Shown one piece after another: positions 16,376 through 26,121 of a stretch of DNA of 42,766 nt. Within the stretch, counting starts at the first letter, position 1. The number at the start of each line of letters is the position of its first letter. The stretch is from NCBI GenBank assembly GCA_030620005.1, contig JAUXAJ010000007.1, forward strand, positions 1 to 42,766. Direction: 5' to 3'. A program made the position numbers and the translations under genes. The notes under the pieces are model-generated. The model saw only the letters and a list, made by a program, of their open reading frames with translations. It ran no database searches and was not told the origin of the DNA. The DNA comes from Promethearchaeota archaeon. GTDB taxonomy: Archaea > Asgardarchaeota > Lokiarchaeia > Sigynarchaeales > SOKP01.

Positions 16376-17548
16376 ATGATAGGAAAATCTCAAAGATTTT
16401 TAGGACCCCGCGCTCTTTTCGATCCTCATTATGTTCCTCCAAGACTTTTATACAGAAAAGAGGAGGAACATTCACTTTTCTCAATTCTAAAAGACTCCTT
16501 TTCAGACAATTTTTGTCTAAACATTCTATACCAAGGCATCCAAGGAATCGGGAAGAAAGCAATTGTTAATAAAGTTATTAAAGATTTATTATTTCAAAAT
16601 AAAGATTTAATAGAATTTAACAAAGTCAATGTGGATTGTAAAGAAAAAAGCTTCGAAGAATTAATGTTTACATTATTAACCGAGATGAATGGATTCATGC
16701 GGTTTAAGTTTGATTTAAGTTCTATATTCAACTCAAAAATCTCACGTACTTGGAGTCTATTCAAATTATCGTGTAAAAAGGCCAATGAAAACATTGTTCT
16801 TATCCTCAACAATATTGAGCATTTAGAACCGGGTATTTTTAAAAAATTTTTAAATTTTTCGAAAGAATCTAACATTACCTTAATCTCTACTGTAAATAAA
16901 GTCTTAAGGCCGACAACTTTAGACGTATTGAGCGAGTTTGATTTTAAAAAGAAATTAAATTATTTTACTTATAAAGAATTAATACATATTTTAAAAGAAA
17001 GAGTCTCGCTGGCATTTTCGCACGAAATTGATACCACTCTGATTGAATTTATTACTGATTTAATTTTCGAGCACTATGTACCTATTCCAGGTAAAGGCAT
17101 TGATATCTTTAGAGATCTTTATCCATATCTAAAAGAACAAAAAACCATTGAAAATTTTGAGCTGTTAGAAATATGTCAGAATCAATTTGATTTTGGATTT
17201 GATGAGTTCAGCATGTTAAATTATATCAGCGACGAGGACTTCTTAAATATAATATTCTTAGATAATCTTCAAAATTATTTCGAAAAAAATTATTTCATAA
17301 ATTTGAGCGTTTTGGGGGAAATTTATGAGATATCTTGTGAAACATTGGAATACGATAAGAGCACGCGTGAATTTAATAATTTGATTAAAATGACGCAAAA
17401 TGTTGGTATTTTAAGTGCTTCGAAGAAAAATTTGAATGAAAAGAAAAAATTCTCGAATTATAGCAATTCAAAAACCGAATATTTCTTCATGGTTATAAAT
17501 CCATATAAATTAAAATTTATGATTGACACGGTGTTTGGAAAAATATAG
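16376..17548 (+). CDS. Orc1/Cdc6-family AAA+ protein with degenerate Walker B
   Basis: 390 residues. The N-terminus (FDPHYVPPRLLYRKEEE, residues 15-31) is the typical entry to archaeal Orc1/Cdc6. The P-loop reads GIQGIGKKA (54-62), so Lys60 is kept but the following Thr/Ser is Lys. The Walker B position reads VLILNNIEHL (141-150): both acidic residues of the DE pair are Asn145-Asn146. A sensor-1 Asn is in ISTVNK (Asn174). The C-terminal ~110 residues look like the winged helix. Canonical members bind origin DNA and load MCM. This one may bind nucleotide but should not hydrolyse it efficiently. A short leader and adjacency to smc suggest a chromosome-maintenance locus. A divergent paralogue rather than the main initiator is likely. 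Confidence 0.65.
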   Translation: MIGKSQRFLGPRALFDPHYVPPRLLYRKEEEHSLFSILKDSFSDNFCLNILYQGIQGIGKKAIVNKVIKDLLFQNKDLIEFNKVNVDCKEKSFEELMFTLLTEMNGFMRFKFDLSSIFNSKISRTWSLFKLSCKKANENIVLILNNIEHLEPGIFKKFLNFSKESNITLISTVNKVLRPTTLDVLSEFDFKKKLNYFTYKELIHILKERVSLAFSHEIDTTLIEFITDLIFEHYVPIPGKGIDIFRDLYPYLKEQKTIENFELLEICQNQFDFGFDEFSMLNYISDEDFLNIIFLDNLQNYFEKNYFINLSVLGEIYEISCETLEYDKSTREFNNLIKMTQNVGILSASKKNLNEKKKFSNYSNSKTEYFFMVINPYKLKFMIDTVFGKI

Positions 17549-17867
17549 CATTAGAACAAGGAAATAATCAAAATAAAGAAATATATAGACACATGGAAAA
17601 AAAACCTTTAAAAATTACCCAAACCTTTTTTTTTTTAACTATTGAATTTAATAGCGTTCATCTTCATAAAAGGGGCTAAAAATAAGGTTTCAATAATAAA
17701 TCAGTTAATGTAAAATTTTAAAGTAGTAATTACTCTTTATTTTTAATAATGAAAAAAGATTTTTCTATAAATAGCTTCAAAGAGTTTGAATTTTACATTA
17801 AAAAAATAAAAAAAATTATTTTGTATCAATATTTTGAAATTTTAAAAAAAAAATTAGGAGATTGATT
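17549..17867. other. A+T-rich intergenic region with a long inverted repeat
   Basis: 319 bases between the Orc1/Cdc6-like gene and smc. TTAATGTAAAATT (17705-17717) recurs inverted as AATTTTACATTAA (17789-17801), 71 bases apart; a long T-run follows near 17627-17638. No gene is visible. Because initiator genes often sit beside their origin, this is a place to look for one, but I see no recognisable origin-recognition box. Confidence 0.35.
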
Positions 17868-20800
17868 TTGACTTATATAAAACAAATCTCGATGGAAGGC
17901 TTCAAGAGTTTCGGCTCTCGACGCGTTACTATTAAATTAGCGAGCGGTTTCACATGCATAGTTGGTCCGAATGGTGCGGGAAAATCGAATATTATAGACG
18001 CATTATGCTTTTCGTTAGGTAGGCTGAGTAAAAAAACAATGAGAGCTAAAAGCTTAGAGGATCTCATATTTGCAGGGGCAAGAGGAAAGAATCCTGCAAA
18101 TCGAGCTTCTGTTACGTTATATTTTGATAATTCTGAGGGACTTTTTCCAGGAGGGGCAGATAGTAATTTTACCATCACGCGAACAATAAAAAGAGGCGGT
18201 GGCGGTGGTTATAAAATGGCAGGCAAAAAATCTACTCGACAGCAAATCCTTAACGCTTTAGCCGCTGCAAACATCGATCCTGACGGTAGCAATCAATTTA
18301 TTCTCCAAGGAAAAATCGTAGAATTGACACACATGAATCCAGATAACCGTCGAGTGTTCATCGAAGAGCTTATTGGTCTACAAAAATACGATCAAATGAA
18401 AGATGCAACAATGAAAGAATTAGAAAAAGCTGAGCGAGATTTAGGTCAATTTGAAGCGATCTTTAAAGAAGTTTCCGCTCAACTCCATAAAGCTGAAAAA
18501 GAGAAGAACGATGCTTTAGCCTGGAAAGAATTAGAAGATAAAATTAATCACTATAACGCTCAATTGATAGCATTAAATATTTCCAAATTACGAGCGGAAG
18601 AGGACGAACTTGAAAGAAAAATTGAAAAATTGACAAAAAAGATCGAAGAATTAGAAGAAAAAATTCAGTATCAAGAAAATGCTTTAAATCAAGAAGTTCA
18701 CGTCATGGAAAATATTCAACGAACTACTTTAGAGAAAGAAAAAGAAAGGGAAACGATTAGTGAAAAAATTACTCAACTAAAAACAGAATTATCTTCTAGC
18801 CAAACTACATTAAATTTAGCTAAAAAGGCTATAGAAAAGTTAAATATAGACAAGGCGAATTTAGAAACTTTTCAAATGAAGCTCGAAGGAGAGCAGACAT
18901 TTGATTCTTTAATTGATCTCATCTCTAAAGAAATTAAGGAAATTGAAAACCAAATTGAAATGGCTAAGAAAGAAATCGAAAAAAGACAACAAAATCAAGC
19001 TGAATTAGAAAGTAAAATCAAAACTAATGACGATGAAAAAGCTACTTTAAAAGCTGAAATTTCAAGTTTTCAGCAAGAAGTCTCGTCAAATAATTCCAAA
19101 ATTAAAGTCCTACAAAATAATATAAAAAAAAATGAAGAAAAGAAAAAGAAATTAGAGACAGAATTAAGTAAATTAAAAGGAAAATCTGAGAGCGTTGAGG
19201 ATGCAATTGAAGCAACAAAAAAGATTGAAGCTGGGATTAGAAATAAAATTAACGATTTAAAGGATAAAATTTCGGAGGAAAATCAAAAACAAAAAGATTT
19301 AGAAAACAAAATAAGGGCAACTCAAGAAGTGAAAAATAACCTTAATTCAAAATTATTTGAAATACAATCTTCCTTATCTTCTGTTAATACAGAAATTAAA
19401 ATGAATAAGGAAAACATTGAAAATTTAAATAATAAGAAAATCACATTAGCAAATAAAATAAAGGAATTAAGTCAGGGTAAAGATACGGAATATGTACTAA
19501 AAGAATTATTAAAAGAAAAAGAGAAAATTAACAAAAAGCTGGACGAACTAAAAGAAAAATCTAAAGAAAAAGATTCAACATATAGAAAAAATGAAGACGA
19601 TATAGAATTATTAAAAATGAAGCGCGACTCGTTTGAATCTGAAATTACAGACAATAAAGGAAAGATAAATAATCTTAATACCGAATTGAAATTGATCAAA
19701 AAAGAATTAACATCTCTGGAACGAGAGAAACGCAATATAGATTTGAATTTAAATACTTTATTTGGAAACCTTTCAAAGTCGGAAAGGGAATTAGAAATTC
19801 TTAACAATAAAAAAGAAAACATTTGTAGGCGTTTAGAAGAATTATATAAGGAAAAAGAAACTTTAATAAAGCGGATTGAAAATTCTGAAGGGGAATACGA
19901 AAAAAACGCAGAAAACATCACAAGTATTCTTTCAATATTGAGCATGCTTACTCAAAATATAGATATCTCGGTAGATTCTATCAAAAGCAATATTCAACAA
20001 TCGAACTCAGAAGCAATTGAACACTCCGGTGAAGAATTTAGAATGTTCGTATTGGATATAATTGAGATTATGAAAATTATTGAAGCAGAAGCAGAAGCAG
20101 AAGCAGAATCAAGTGCAGAAGCAGAATCAAAAGCAGAAGCAGAAATGTTTAATTCAATTTTACAAACTTTAGGATTGTTTACGGATAACGCTGAGGCTAC
20201 TATAGATCAACTCATGAATAAGGCGCAAGAATCATCTGACATTGCAGTGCAGGAATCAACATCAGAATTTGATTCATTTGTACAAGATTTAATGGAAATA
20301 CTTGAAAATGTGCATCTTTCTTTAAGAAAACTAACCTTGTCTAAATCTCAAGAGCTTTATCAACAATTAGAAGAAATCTCTCAAAATATTAAATCACAAG
20401 AAAATGATTTGAACAGTATCGAGAAAAGATTAACGGAAATAAACGTTCAAAGAAAACACGATTCTGAAGATTTTTCTAGTTCTACTCGAAAAATTGAGGA
20501 TATAAACAAAAGACTTGAAGAAATATACGATAAAATTGAAAAATCTGAAAGGGAAACAAAAGGAAAAGAAACTATTATCAAGGAAAAGCAAGAAGAGATT
20601 AATGAATTGGATATTGAAATTAACAAGCGTAAAGAGGTTAAAGATGATTACTGGGAAATTTCTTCTAAAATTCAAGATGATATCGATAATACACAGAAAG
20701 AATTAGAAAAATATCAAGAAAAACTTCAAGAACTTCAAGGTATTCAAACTCTCTTTGAAAATGTCGTCGAAATCGATAAAAATATAGAAGATTTGAATAA

Positions 20801-22337
20801 AGCAATAGGAGAAAAGAAAAGAATAATCGTAAACGCAGAAAAAAGCATAAGAAAGGTAAAATCAGAGCAAGAAACCCTACAAAACGATATTAACAACTTA
20901 TCTATAGAAAAAGAGAAATTTTGGGAAATAACCGGAGCTCTACAAGAACAAATCGAAAATGAAAATAAAAATCTGGAAGAAACCATGGATCGTTTGAGAG
21001 CATTTGATAACGTGTTGCGAATTACCAAATCGATCGAAGAACTTGCTAAGGAAAATATTGACGCAAATAAGACCATTCAAGAAAGCAATAATAACATTGG
21101 AGAATTTAAGGGGCAAGTCGAGGAAATACAAAAAAAAGTTGACGAAACGCAAGAAGTAATAGACTCCTTGAGAGAAGACAAGAAAAAGGAATTAGAAGCG
21201 CAAAAAGTAGCCCAAACAAATCTTAATAAATCAAACAAGGAATTACAAAAAGCGCAAGGAAAATTAAACGAACTTAATAAAAATAAAGAAAGAGAACAAC
21301 AAATTTTTAGCTTAGGGGAAGACATAAAAGAAACGGAGAAACAAGTAGAATCAATAACCACAGAAATCGAAAAAGTTCAAGAAAATCTTGAATCTCAAAC
21401 AGGCAAAAAAGACGCAAAACAATCGAAAATTGACGCTCTCGTGAAAAAAAAGGACGAGTCCTGGAATAAACAAAAAGAAGGCCAAAAAATCGTTGCTGAC
21501 CTGAAAACTGACCTTTCAATGGATAATTCAAAAATGAATAATTTCGAGTTAAAAAAAATCATCTGTTCTGACCAAATCGAAACGCTCTACCAAAGATCTA
21601 AGGATTATGGCACTTTACCGCCCGTAACGGATGATCTATCAGAAGAAGGGGTCCAATCAGATATAGATGTCGCTGCAAAGAAAAAGAAGGCGCTTGAACC
21701 TGTAAACTTAAAAGCCATTCAAGAATATGACATCGTCAAGGAACGATTTGACGAAATTGACATGAGAAGACAGACCATACAGAGAGAACGCAAGGCGATA
21801 TTGGACGCCATAGATAAGATAGAGCTGGAAAAGACCAGATCTTTCATGAAAGCCTATCACGAAATTAACCGAGAGTTTAGCAGGATCTTTCAAAAGCTCT
21901 CGCCAGGAGGCTCAGCCAAAATGATCCTTGAACGGCCCGATAAACCTTTCGACGGAGGAGTAATAATTGCAGCTCGCCCTAGGGGTAAGAGGATTAATTC
22001 TTTAGAGATATTGAGTGGCGGAGAGAAGACATTAGTGGCTTTATCATTTATCTTCGCAGTGCAAGAATTTTACCCTGCGCCTTTTTTCGTTTTAGATGAG
22101 ATTGATGCTTCTTTAGATGTAAAGAATTGCGCACGAGTATCACTTGTTATCAAAGAATGTTCAAAACACGCGCAATTTCTCGTTATAAGTCATAGGGAAG
22201 AAAATATAGTGAATGCAGACCGTATATACGGTGTAACAATGCAGCAATCAGGTATAACAGATATATTTAGCGTAGATCTTGAGGGCGAAGCTAAAAGATT
22301 ATTAGACTTAAAAGATGCTAAAATAGAACAAAATTAG
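17868..22337 (+). CDS. smc: SMC chromosome-segregation ATPase with non-canonical hinge
   Basis: 1489 residues from TTG 17868; AGGAG (17856-17860) is seven bases upstream, whereas the alternative TTG 17862 would be one base away. ATPase head: MEGFKSFGSR, Walker A GPNGAGKSN (residues 33-41), signature LSGGEKT (from 1382), Walker B FFVLDEIDASLD (Asp1410-Glu1411), and ISHREE. Long coiled coils flank the middle. It should organise chromosomes with ScpA and ScpB, encoded 15 kb away. Oddities: it is about 300 residues longer than usual SMC, and no glycine-rich hinge is visible at the midpoint. Instead two ~56-residue helical repeats are joined by a Glu-Ala linker (683-815). The C-terminal arm also has a ~90-residue duplication (YWEIS / FWEIT). 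Confidence 0.9.
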   Translation: MTYIKQISMEGFKSFGSRRVTIKLASGFTCIVGPNGAGKSNIIDALCFSLGRLSKKTMRAKSLEDLIFAGARGKNPANRASVTLYFDNSEGLFPGGADSNFTITRTIKRGGGGGYKMAGKKSTRQQILNALAAANIDPDGSNQFILQGKIVELTHMNPDNRRVFIEELIGLQKYDQMKDATMKELEKAERDLGQFEAIFKEVSAQLHKAEKEKNDALAWKELEDKINHYNAQLIALNISKLRAEEDELERKIEKLTKKIEELEEKIQYQENALNQEVHVMENIQRTTLEKEKERETISEKITQLKTELSSSQTTLNLAKKAIEKLNIDKANLETFQMKLEGEQTFDSLIDLISKEIKEIENQIEMAKKEIEKRQQNQAELESKIKTNDDEKATLKAEISSFQQEVSSNNSKIKVLQNNIKKNEEKKKKLETELSKLKGKSESVEDAIEATKKIEAGIRNKINDLKDKISEENQKQKDLENKIRATQEVKNNLNSKLFEIQSSLSSVNTEIKMNKENIENLNNKKITLANKIKELSQGKDTEYVLKELLKEKEKINKKLDELKEKSKEKDSTYRKNEDDIELLKMKRDSFESEITDNKGKINNLNTELKLIKKELTSLEREKRNIDLNLNTLFGNLSKSERELEILNNKKENICRRLEELYKEKETLIKRIENSEGEYEKNAENITSILSILSMLTQNIDISVDSIKSNIQQSNSEAIEHSGEEFRMFVLDIIEIMKIIEAEAEAEAESSAEAESKAEAEMFNSILQTLGLFTDNAEATIDQLMNKAQESSDIAVQESTSEFDSFVQDLMEILENVHLSLRKLTLSKSQELYQQLEEISQNIKSQENDLNSIEKRLTEINVQRKHDSEDFSSSTRKIEDINKRLEEIYDKIEKSERETKGKETIIKEKQEEINELDIEINKRKEVKDDYWEISSKIQDDIDNTQKELEKYQEKLQELQGIQTLFENVVEIDKNIEDLNKAIGEKKRIIVNAEKSIRKVKSEQETLQNDINNLSIEKEKFWEITGALQEQIENENKNLEETMDRLRAFDNVLRITKSIEELAKENIDANKTIQESNNNIGEFKGQVEEIQKKVDETQEVIDSLREDKKKELEAQKVAQTNLNKSNKELQKAQGKLNELNKNKEREQQIFSLGEDIKETEKQVESITTEIEKVQENLESQTGKKDAKQSKIDALVKKKDESWNKQKEGQKIVADLKTDLSMDNSKMNNFELKKIICSDQIETLYQRSKDYGTLPPVTDDLSEEGVQSDIDVAAKKKKALEPVNLKAIQEYDIVKERFDEIDMRRQTIQRERKAILDAIDKIELEKTRSFMKAYHEINREFSRIFQKLSPGGSAKMILERPDKPFDGGVIIAARPRGKRINSLEILSGGEKTLVALSFIFAVQEFYPAPFFVLDEIDASLDVKNCARVSLVIKECSKHAQFLVISHREENIVNADRIYGVTMQQSGITDIFSVDLEGEAKRLLDLKDAKIEQN
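19914..20312 (+). repeat. Tandem helical duplication with Glu-Ala linker at the SMC midpoint
   Basis: Copy 1 (19914-20081) and copy 2 (20145-20312) align without gaps over 56 residues with 18 identities, including SIL, L, T-N, D, Q-S, A, S, EF, FV-D and EI. Between them, 20082-20144 encodes 21 residues made almost only of Glu, Ala and Ser from repeats of GAAGCA. The linker sits at the exact centre of the protein, where the hinge is expected. Confidence 0.8.
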
Positions 22338-22380
22338 TTTATTATAAATAAAACTTTATTTGAATGGAAATTTCATAAAA

Positions 22381-25300
22381 TTACTTATTTTTAGAGCATT
22401 TTCTGCAAGGTTCCTTACCTTGTTTCACCACTTTTTTAAAATATTTAGGGCTGGCGTGAAAAACATGCGAATTTCTACATCTAATATTGACACTTGTAAC
22501 ATTGTCTTTATAACCAGGTGGAAGAATCTTGTAATTTAAATTTGCAATAATTTGAAAAAATTCCATTTTTGCTTTTTCTTTTCGAATCGCATTTGAAGAG
22601 GGATTATCTCTTTCCCTACATATTCTACAAGTTCCCCCTTGAAATAGCGCTCCCGGAGTTGTCGACCAATCGTGTCCTTCTTCACATGCAATAGTAATAG
22701 GTTTGCCTCGTCCTTTGTAGGGTGTCAACAGATTCCATCCTTTTTTACTTATAAAATCTTGGAATTTTTTTGCATATATATCTATTTTACAATCCGGACA
22801 GAGAAATTTGATCTTTTTAAAGTTCTTTTTAAGCCAGTATGGTGATTTTTTAAATCTATGTCCAATTGGACATCTGTACCATAATGCTGTTTTTGCGTTT
22901 ACATAATTGCTAATTAAGTTGCACCCAAAATTTTCCCCTATTTCTCGAAAAAACTCTGCTGTCCCTTTCACATTCCCAGAACAAGATGAACACCAATTGC
23001 CTCGATATATAGAGTCTGGGGTGGTTTTCCAATGATGACCGTTTTCACAGATGATAATTATTTCTTTTTTTGCTGAAAAATAAGTCGTTGATAGCACCCC
23101 GCCTTTATTCTCAACGAATTTTCTGAATTTTTTTGCGTGCTTATTTTCATATCTATTAAACTCTCGATAATCATAACTAGGAATATTTTTGAGAATAATT
23201 CCTGCCTTTCTTTCGTATTCATTTTCAATATATTTTTGCATTTCTTCATACGGTACAATTTCATCATCAGGAATTTGAAGTAAAATTACATAATTTTCCT
23301 CACATTTTTTTAATTTTAGAGCATCCCTTCGCTGGATATTTTGAAATTCTTCGTCAGACATACCAAAAACCCTTTTCCGATGTTGAATTCCTTGATATTC
23401 AAATGCTAATCCCAAACATTTGTTGTACCCATCGAGTTCCATTCTATTAGGTAACCATCCAGGATAACTTATTGGAAACGGTTTTTTAAAAATTTTTTCG
23501 AAAAATATTCTACAAATTGTTTCTCCAACATATATATTACAATGTGGACACCAAGTGTCTTGATACACCACACTATCATATGTAGGAAAAAAATGATGAG
23601 ATTCAGAGCATTCAAGATGCAGTCTTGACTTGGCATTTTTAATGTCTTTTGTGTGACATTTTCCTCCTTTCTTTTTAGCAATTTTCTTAATGATATCAAT
23701 TGTAACATGTTTCTGAGTTCGGATACATTCTTGATATTCTTCTTCCGTTAACATCTTTTTTAGCTGATTACGTGCAGAAGTGTCACTTATAAGAATCCAT
23801 TTCTCCAAGTCATATGCGTTAAAATCTCCCTTGTTTTTTAAAATAATTTTCTTGATAGCTTTAAATAAGATGTTTTCATCCCTAACTTTATTTATTAATG
23901 ATACGTAATTTGAAATTATTACTATTTGATCTTTAATATTAGTGGACCTTTCGCTTTGAAAATTATATTTTAATAGTCTTTTTTTTTCTTTTAAAAAATT
24001 TATAAAGGTCTTGGTGGGGCGAAGGTTTTTTATCCAGTTACCAGATTTATTGAATTCACTAATTAGTTCCTTAATAACCTCGTTTTTATGAGTGTCCTTT
24101 AAAAAAGTTTTCCAAATTTTAATATCACTCGTTTGACTGCTGTTCTTGTTTTGAGCAACAAGTATGGGAGGGATATTTTTAGGTTGGTCTTTCAGGTCCA
24201 ATAGTATTTTACCGTCTTGTCCTATTAATTCGGAATATCGCATTAGCGTAGGTTTTGAGATTAAAACGGGGAATTTAATGATGTCAATCAAATTTTTGAC
24301 GACAAGGAAATCTGTCTCCATTCGCACGCCCCTAAAAAAAACAATGGCCCTTGATTTGTTTCCATTTACTTCTGTTCCCGCAATTTGAACGTTTTCTCCT
24401 GGAGTATCAATAATCTCAAGATTTAGGCTATTGGCGAGATTAGAGTCGATAAGATTTTCGGGATTTGATGCGCCTGTATCGATTATGGCGGTAATGGGGA
24501 ATTTATTCGAATTTTTATCCAAGATATATAGGTTTTCGATGTCCGGCATCCTAGATTTCCCATCTTGCTCTATTTTAATGGTATTATTATCTTCATTTAT
24601 TGGAATCGGTTTTTTAGAGAGGATTTCCTTGATTTTATCAAAATCATAGGTTTCAAGGTCTTTCAGTATAGTTTTCTCAAAATTTTCCATGGTTGATACT
24701 TCAAATCTATCAGCCACCAATTCGAAAATCCTTATTATTCGCCATTGAAGATAATTTAAAAAAGACTGTTTATAAATCCCATCAGACAGTAATCTTAGTT
24801 TTAAATTCTTATAATCACGATCAAATCTTTCTGACGTAATCTCGTTCAACTTGTCCATTAATTCGCTTCTAATTTTGTTAGTGGTTAAAATATTGACGAT
24901 AAGGTCGTTCGCAAGCGACTTAACAGCGGACATTGCAAGGTCCATTTGGCTAGCTTGCATATTTTTAAAATTCTCAACTTCCTTTATCCAAGAGTATATG
25001 AGTCGGGAAACGATAACAATGAAGTTGCGCTTAAATATTTTTGATAAATTTGGATCCTTTTCGAAGAGGTCTTCGGTTTTGAAAAAGTTCACGATTTCTA
25101 GTTTAATTCCACTTAATTTATCAAAGTTATATATACTTTTGATTAGTTTACATATTATCCTTACTAACCAGCGCAAGTCTTCAAAAACTACATCATAGTA
25201 GAACTTATCTGATTTTAAGTCGTGCTGTAATTTTTTATATTCTTTTTGAAACTTTTTTATCGAATTACGATTCTCAAATTTGGTAAGCCAGTTGTCTCGA

Positions 25301-26106
25301 ATTTGTTGATTCTTCAAGAAATTCATTAAAGAGGTTGCGATATTCTCAGTATCAGAATCGGTTAATTCGTCATAGACTCCCGTTAACATCAAGTCGCTTT
25401 CGGGATCGTTCATGTTGCCATAAATGATCCAAGCAAGAAAAATTGTTAAAGTTTCTTTAAATTCGTTTGATGCGGTTCCGTTGGGCACGATGGACAAATA
25501 ATTTTTTAAATCATCTATAAATAGTCCTTTTTCTCCGAAATTTTCTGAACTTTTAATTCTGTCGTTGATTAATCCGTAGATAAGTTGAATAGCATTCTTA
25601 AAAAACTCAGAATATTCTCTGCGGAATATTTTTTTACTTTTTAAAGATTCTTGAAAGTTTTCGTAGGATTTCTCAAACTCAGATGGATATAAATAAGATA
25701 ATTCGTTTAACCAACGCTCTTGCATAGATTTATGTTTTAAATTTTTTCTAAAATCGTTAGCCAAAACCTTTAATTGTTCAGGCTCCAATTTTAGGCTTTT
25801 TGAGTGGTTTACTTGATATTCAAGCAGATTTAAAAACTCATAAGCTCTCCTACAAACGAATAATTTCATTTCCAGATTCACTATTTCGTTAAAATTTCGA
25901 GTCTTAACTTCTTTTTTTTCGATGATATGAGATTGTAATGTTTTTTTTCTTTTATTTTCAGTTTTAATCAATTTTTCTTTAATACCCGGATGTTCTGGAT
26001 CAAGTTCCACTCCACAATGTTCACAAATCAAATGTGGTGAATCATTAGGCAATTCTGAACCACATGCGAAACAATAATATTTATTTTTTGGTAGTTTCAT
26101 AGTCAT
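22381..26106 (-). CDS. Zinc-ribbon / retropepsin-like / PD-(D/E)XK-like nuclease fusion protein
   Basis: 1241 residues, no membrane segment. Order: N-terminal zinc ribbon (Cys12, 15, 28, 31); a helical region (70-480) with repeated segments; a retropepsin-like aspartic protease domain (about 525-640) with AIIDTGASNPE (Asp543) and a later strand-rich AIVFFRGVRMETDF; then a zinc-binding repeat ending CPHC (853-856). Next is a nuclease-like core: MELDGY (Asp892) and LAFEYQGIQH (Glu903, Gln908, His909), the spacing seen in Vsr-like PD-(D/E)XK nucleases. Four more C...GH...CxxC repeats follow (about 990-1237), of the DUF4379/treble-clef style. It converges on smc with a 43-base gap. A decayed relative lies at 34752-35249. 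Function unknown; DNA targeting is inferred. Confidence 0.7.
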   Translation of the reverse strand: MTMKLPKNKYYCFACGSELPNDSPHLICEHCGVELDPEHPGIKEKLIKTENKRKKTLQSHIIEKKEVKTRNFNEIVNLEMKLFVCRRAYEFLNLLEYQVNHSKSLKLEPEQLKVLANDFRKNLKHKSMQERWLNELSYLYPSEFEKSYENFQESLKSKKIFRREYSEFFKNAIQLIYGLINDRIKSSENFGEKGLFIDDLKNYLSIVPNGTASNEFKETLTIFLAWIIYGNMNDPESDLMLTGVYDELTDSDTENIATSLMNFLKNQQIRDNWLTKFENRNSIKKFQKEYKKLQHDLKSDKFYYDVVFEDLRWLVRIICKLIKSIYNFDKLSGIKLEIVNFFKTEDLFEKDPNLSKIFKRNFIVIVSRLIYSWIKEVENFKNMQASQMDLAMSAVKSLANDLIVNILTTNKIRSELMDKLNEITSERFDRDYKNLKLRLLSDGIYKQSFLNYLQWRIIRIFELVADRFEVSTMENFEKTILKDLETYDFDKIKEILSKKPIPINEDNNTIKIEQDGKSRMPDIENLYILDKNSNKFPITAIIDTGASNPENLIDSNLANSLNLEIIDTPGENVQIAGTEVNGNKSRAIVFFRGVRMETDFLVVKNLIDIIKFPVLISKPTLMRYSELIGQDGKILLDLKDQPKNIPPILVAQNKNSSQTSDIKIWKTFLKDTHKNEVIKELISEFNKSGNWIKNLRPTKTFINFLKEKKRLLKYNFQSERSTNIKDQIVIISNYVSLINKVRDENILFKAIKKIILKNKGDFNAYDLEKWILISDTSARNQLKKMLTEEEYQECIRTQKHVTIDIIKKIAKKKGGKCHTKDIKNAKSRLHLECSESHHFFPTYDSVVYQDTWCPHCNIYVGETICRIFFEKIFKKPFPISYPGWLPNRMELDGYNKCLGLAFEYQGIQHRKRVFGMSDEEFQNIQRRDALKLKKCEENYVILLQIPDDEIVPYEEMQKYIENEYERKAGIILKNIPSYDYREFNRYENKHAKKFRKFVENKGGVLSTTYFSAKKEIIIICENGHHWKTTPDSIYRGNWCSSCSGNVKGTAEFFREIGENFGCNLISNYVNAKTALWYRCPIGHRFKKSPYWLKKNFKKIKFLCPDCKIDIYAKKFQDFISKKGWNLLTPYKGRGKPITIACEEGHDWSTTPGALFQGGTCRICRERDNPSSNAIRKEKAKMEFFQIIANLNYKILPPGYKDNVTSVNIRCRNSHVFHASPKYFKKVVKQGKEPCRKCSKNK

Positions 26107-26121
26107 GTTATAAGATTTAAA

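Noticed and set aside
20430..20675. Opposite-strand and alternate-frame ORFs inside smc
   Set aside because: They are Phe/Leu/Ser-rich shadows of the Lys/Glu-rich coiled coil, without ribosome sites.
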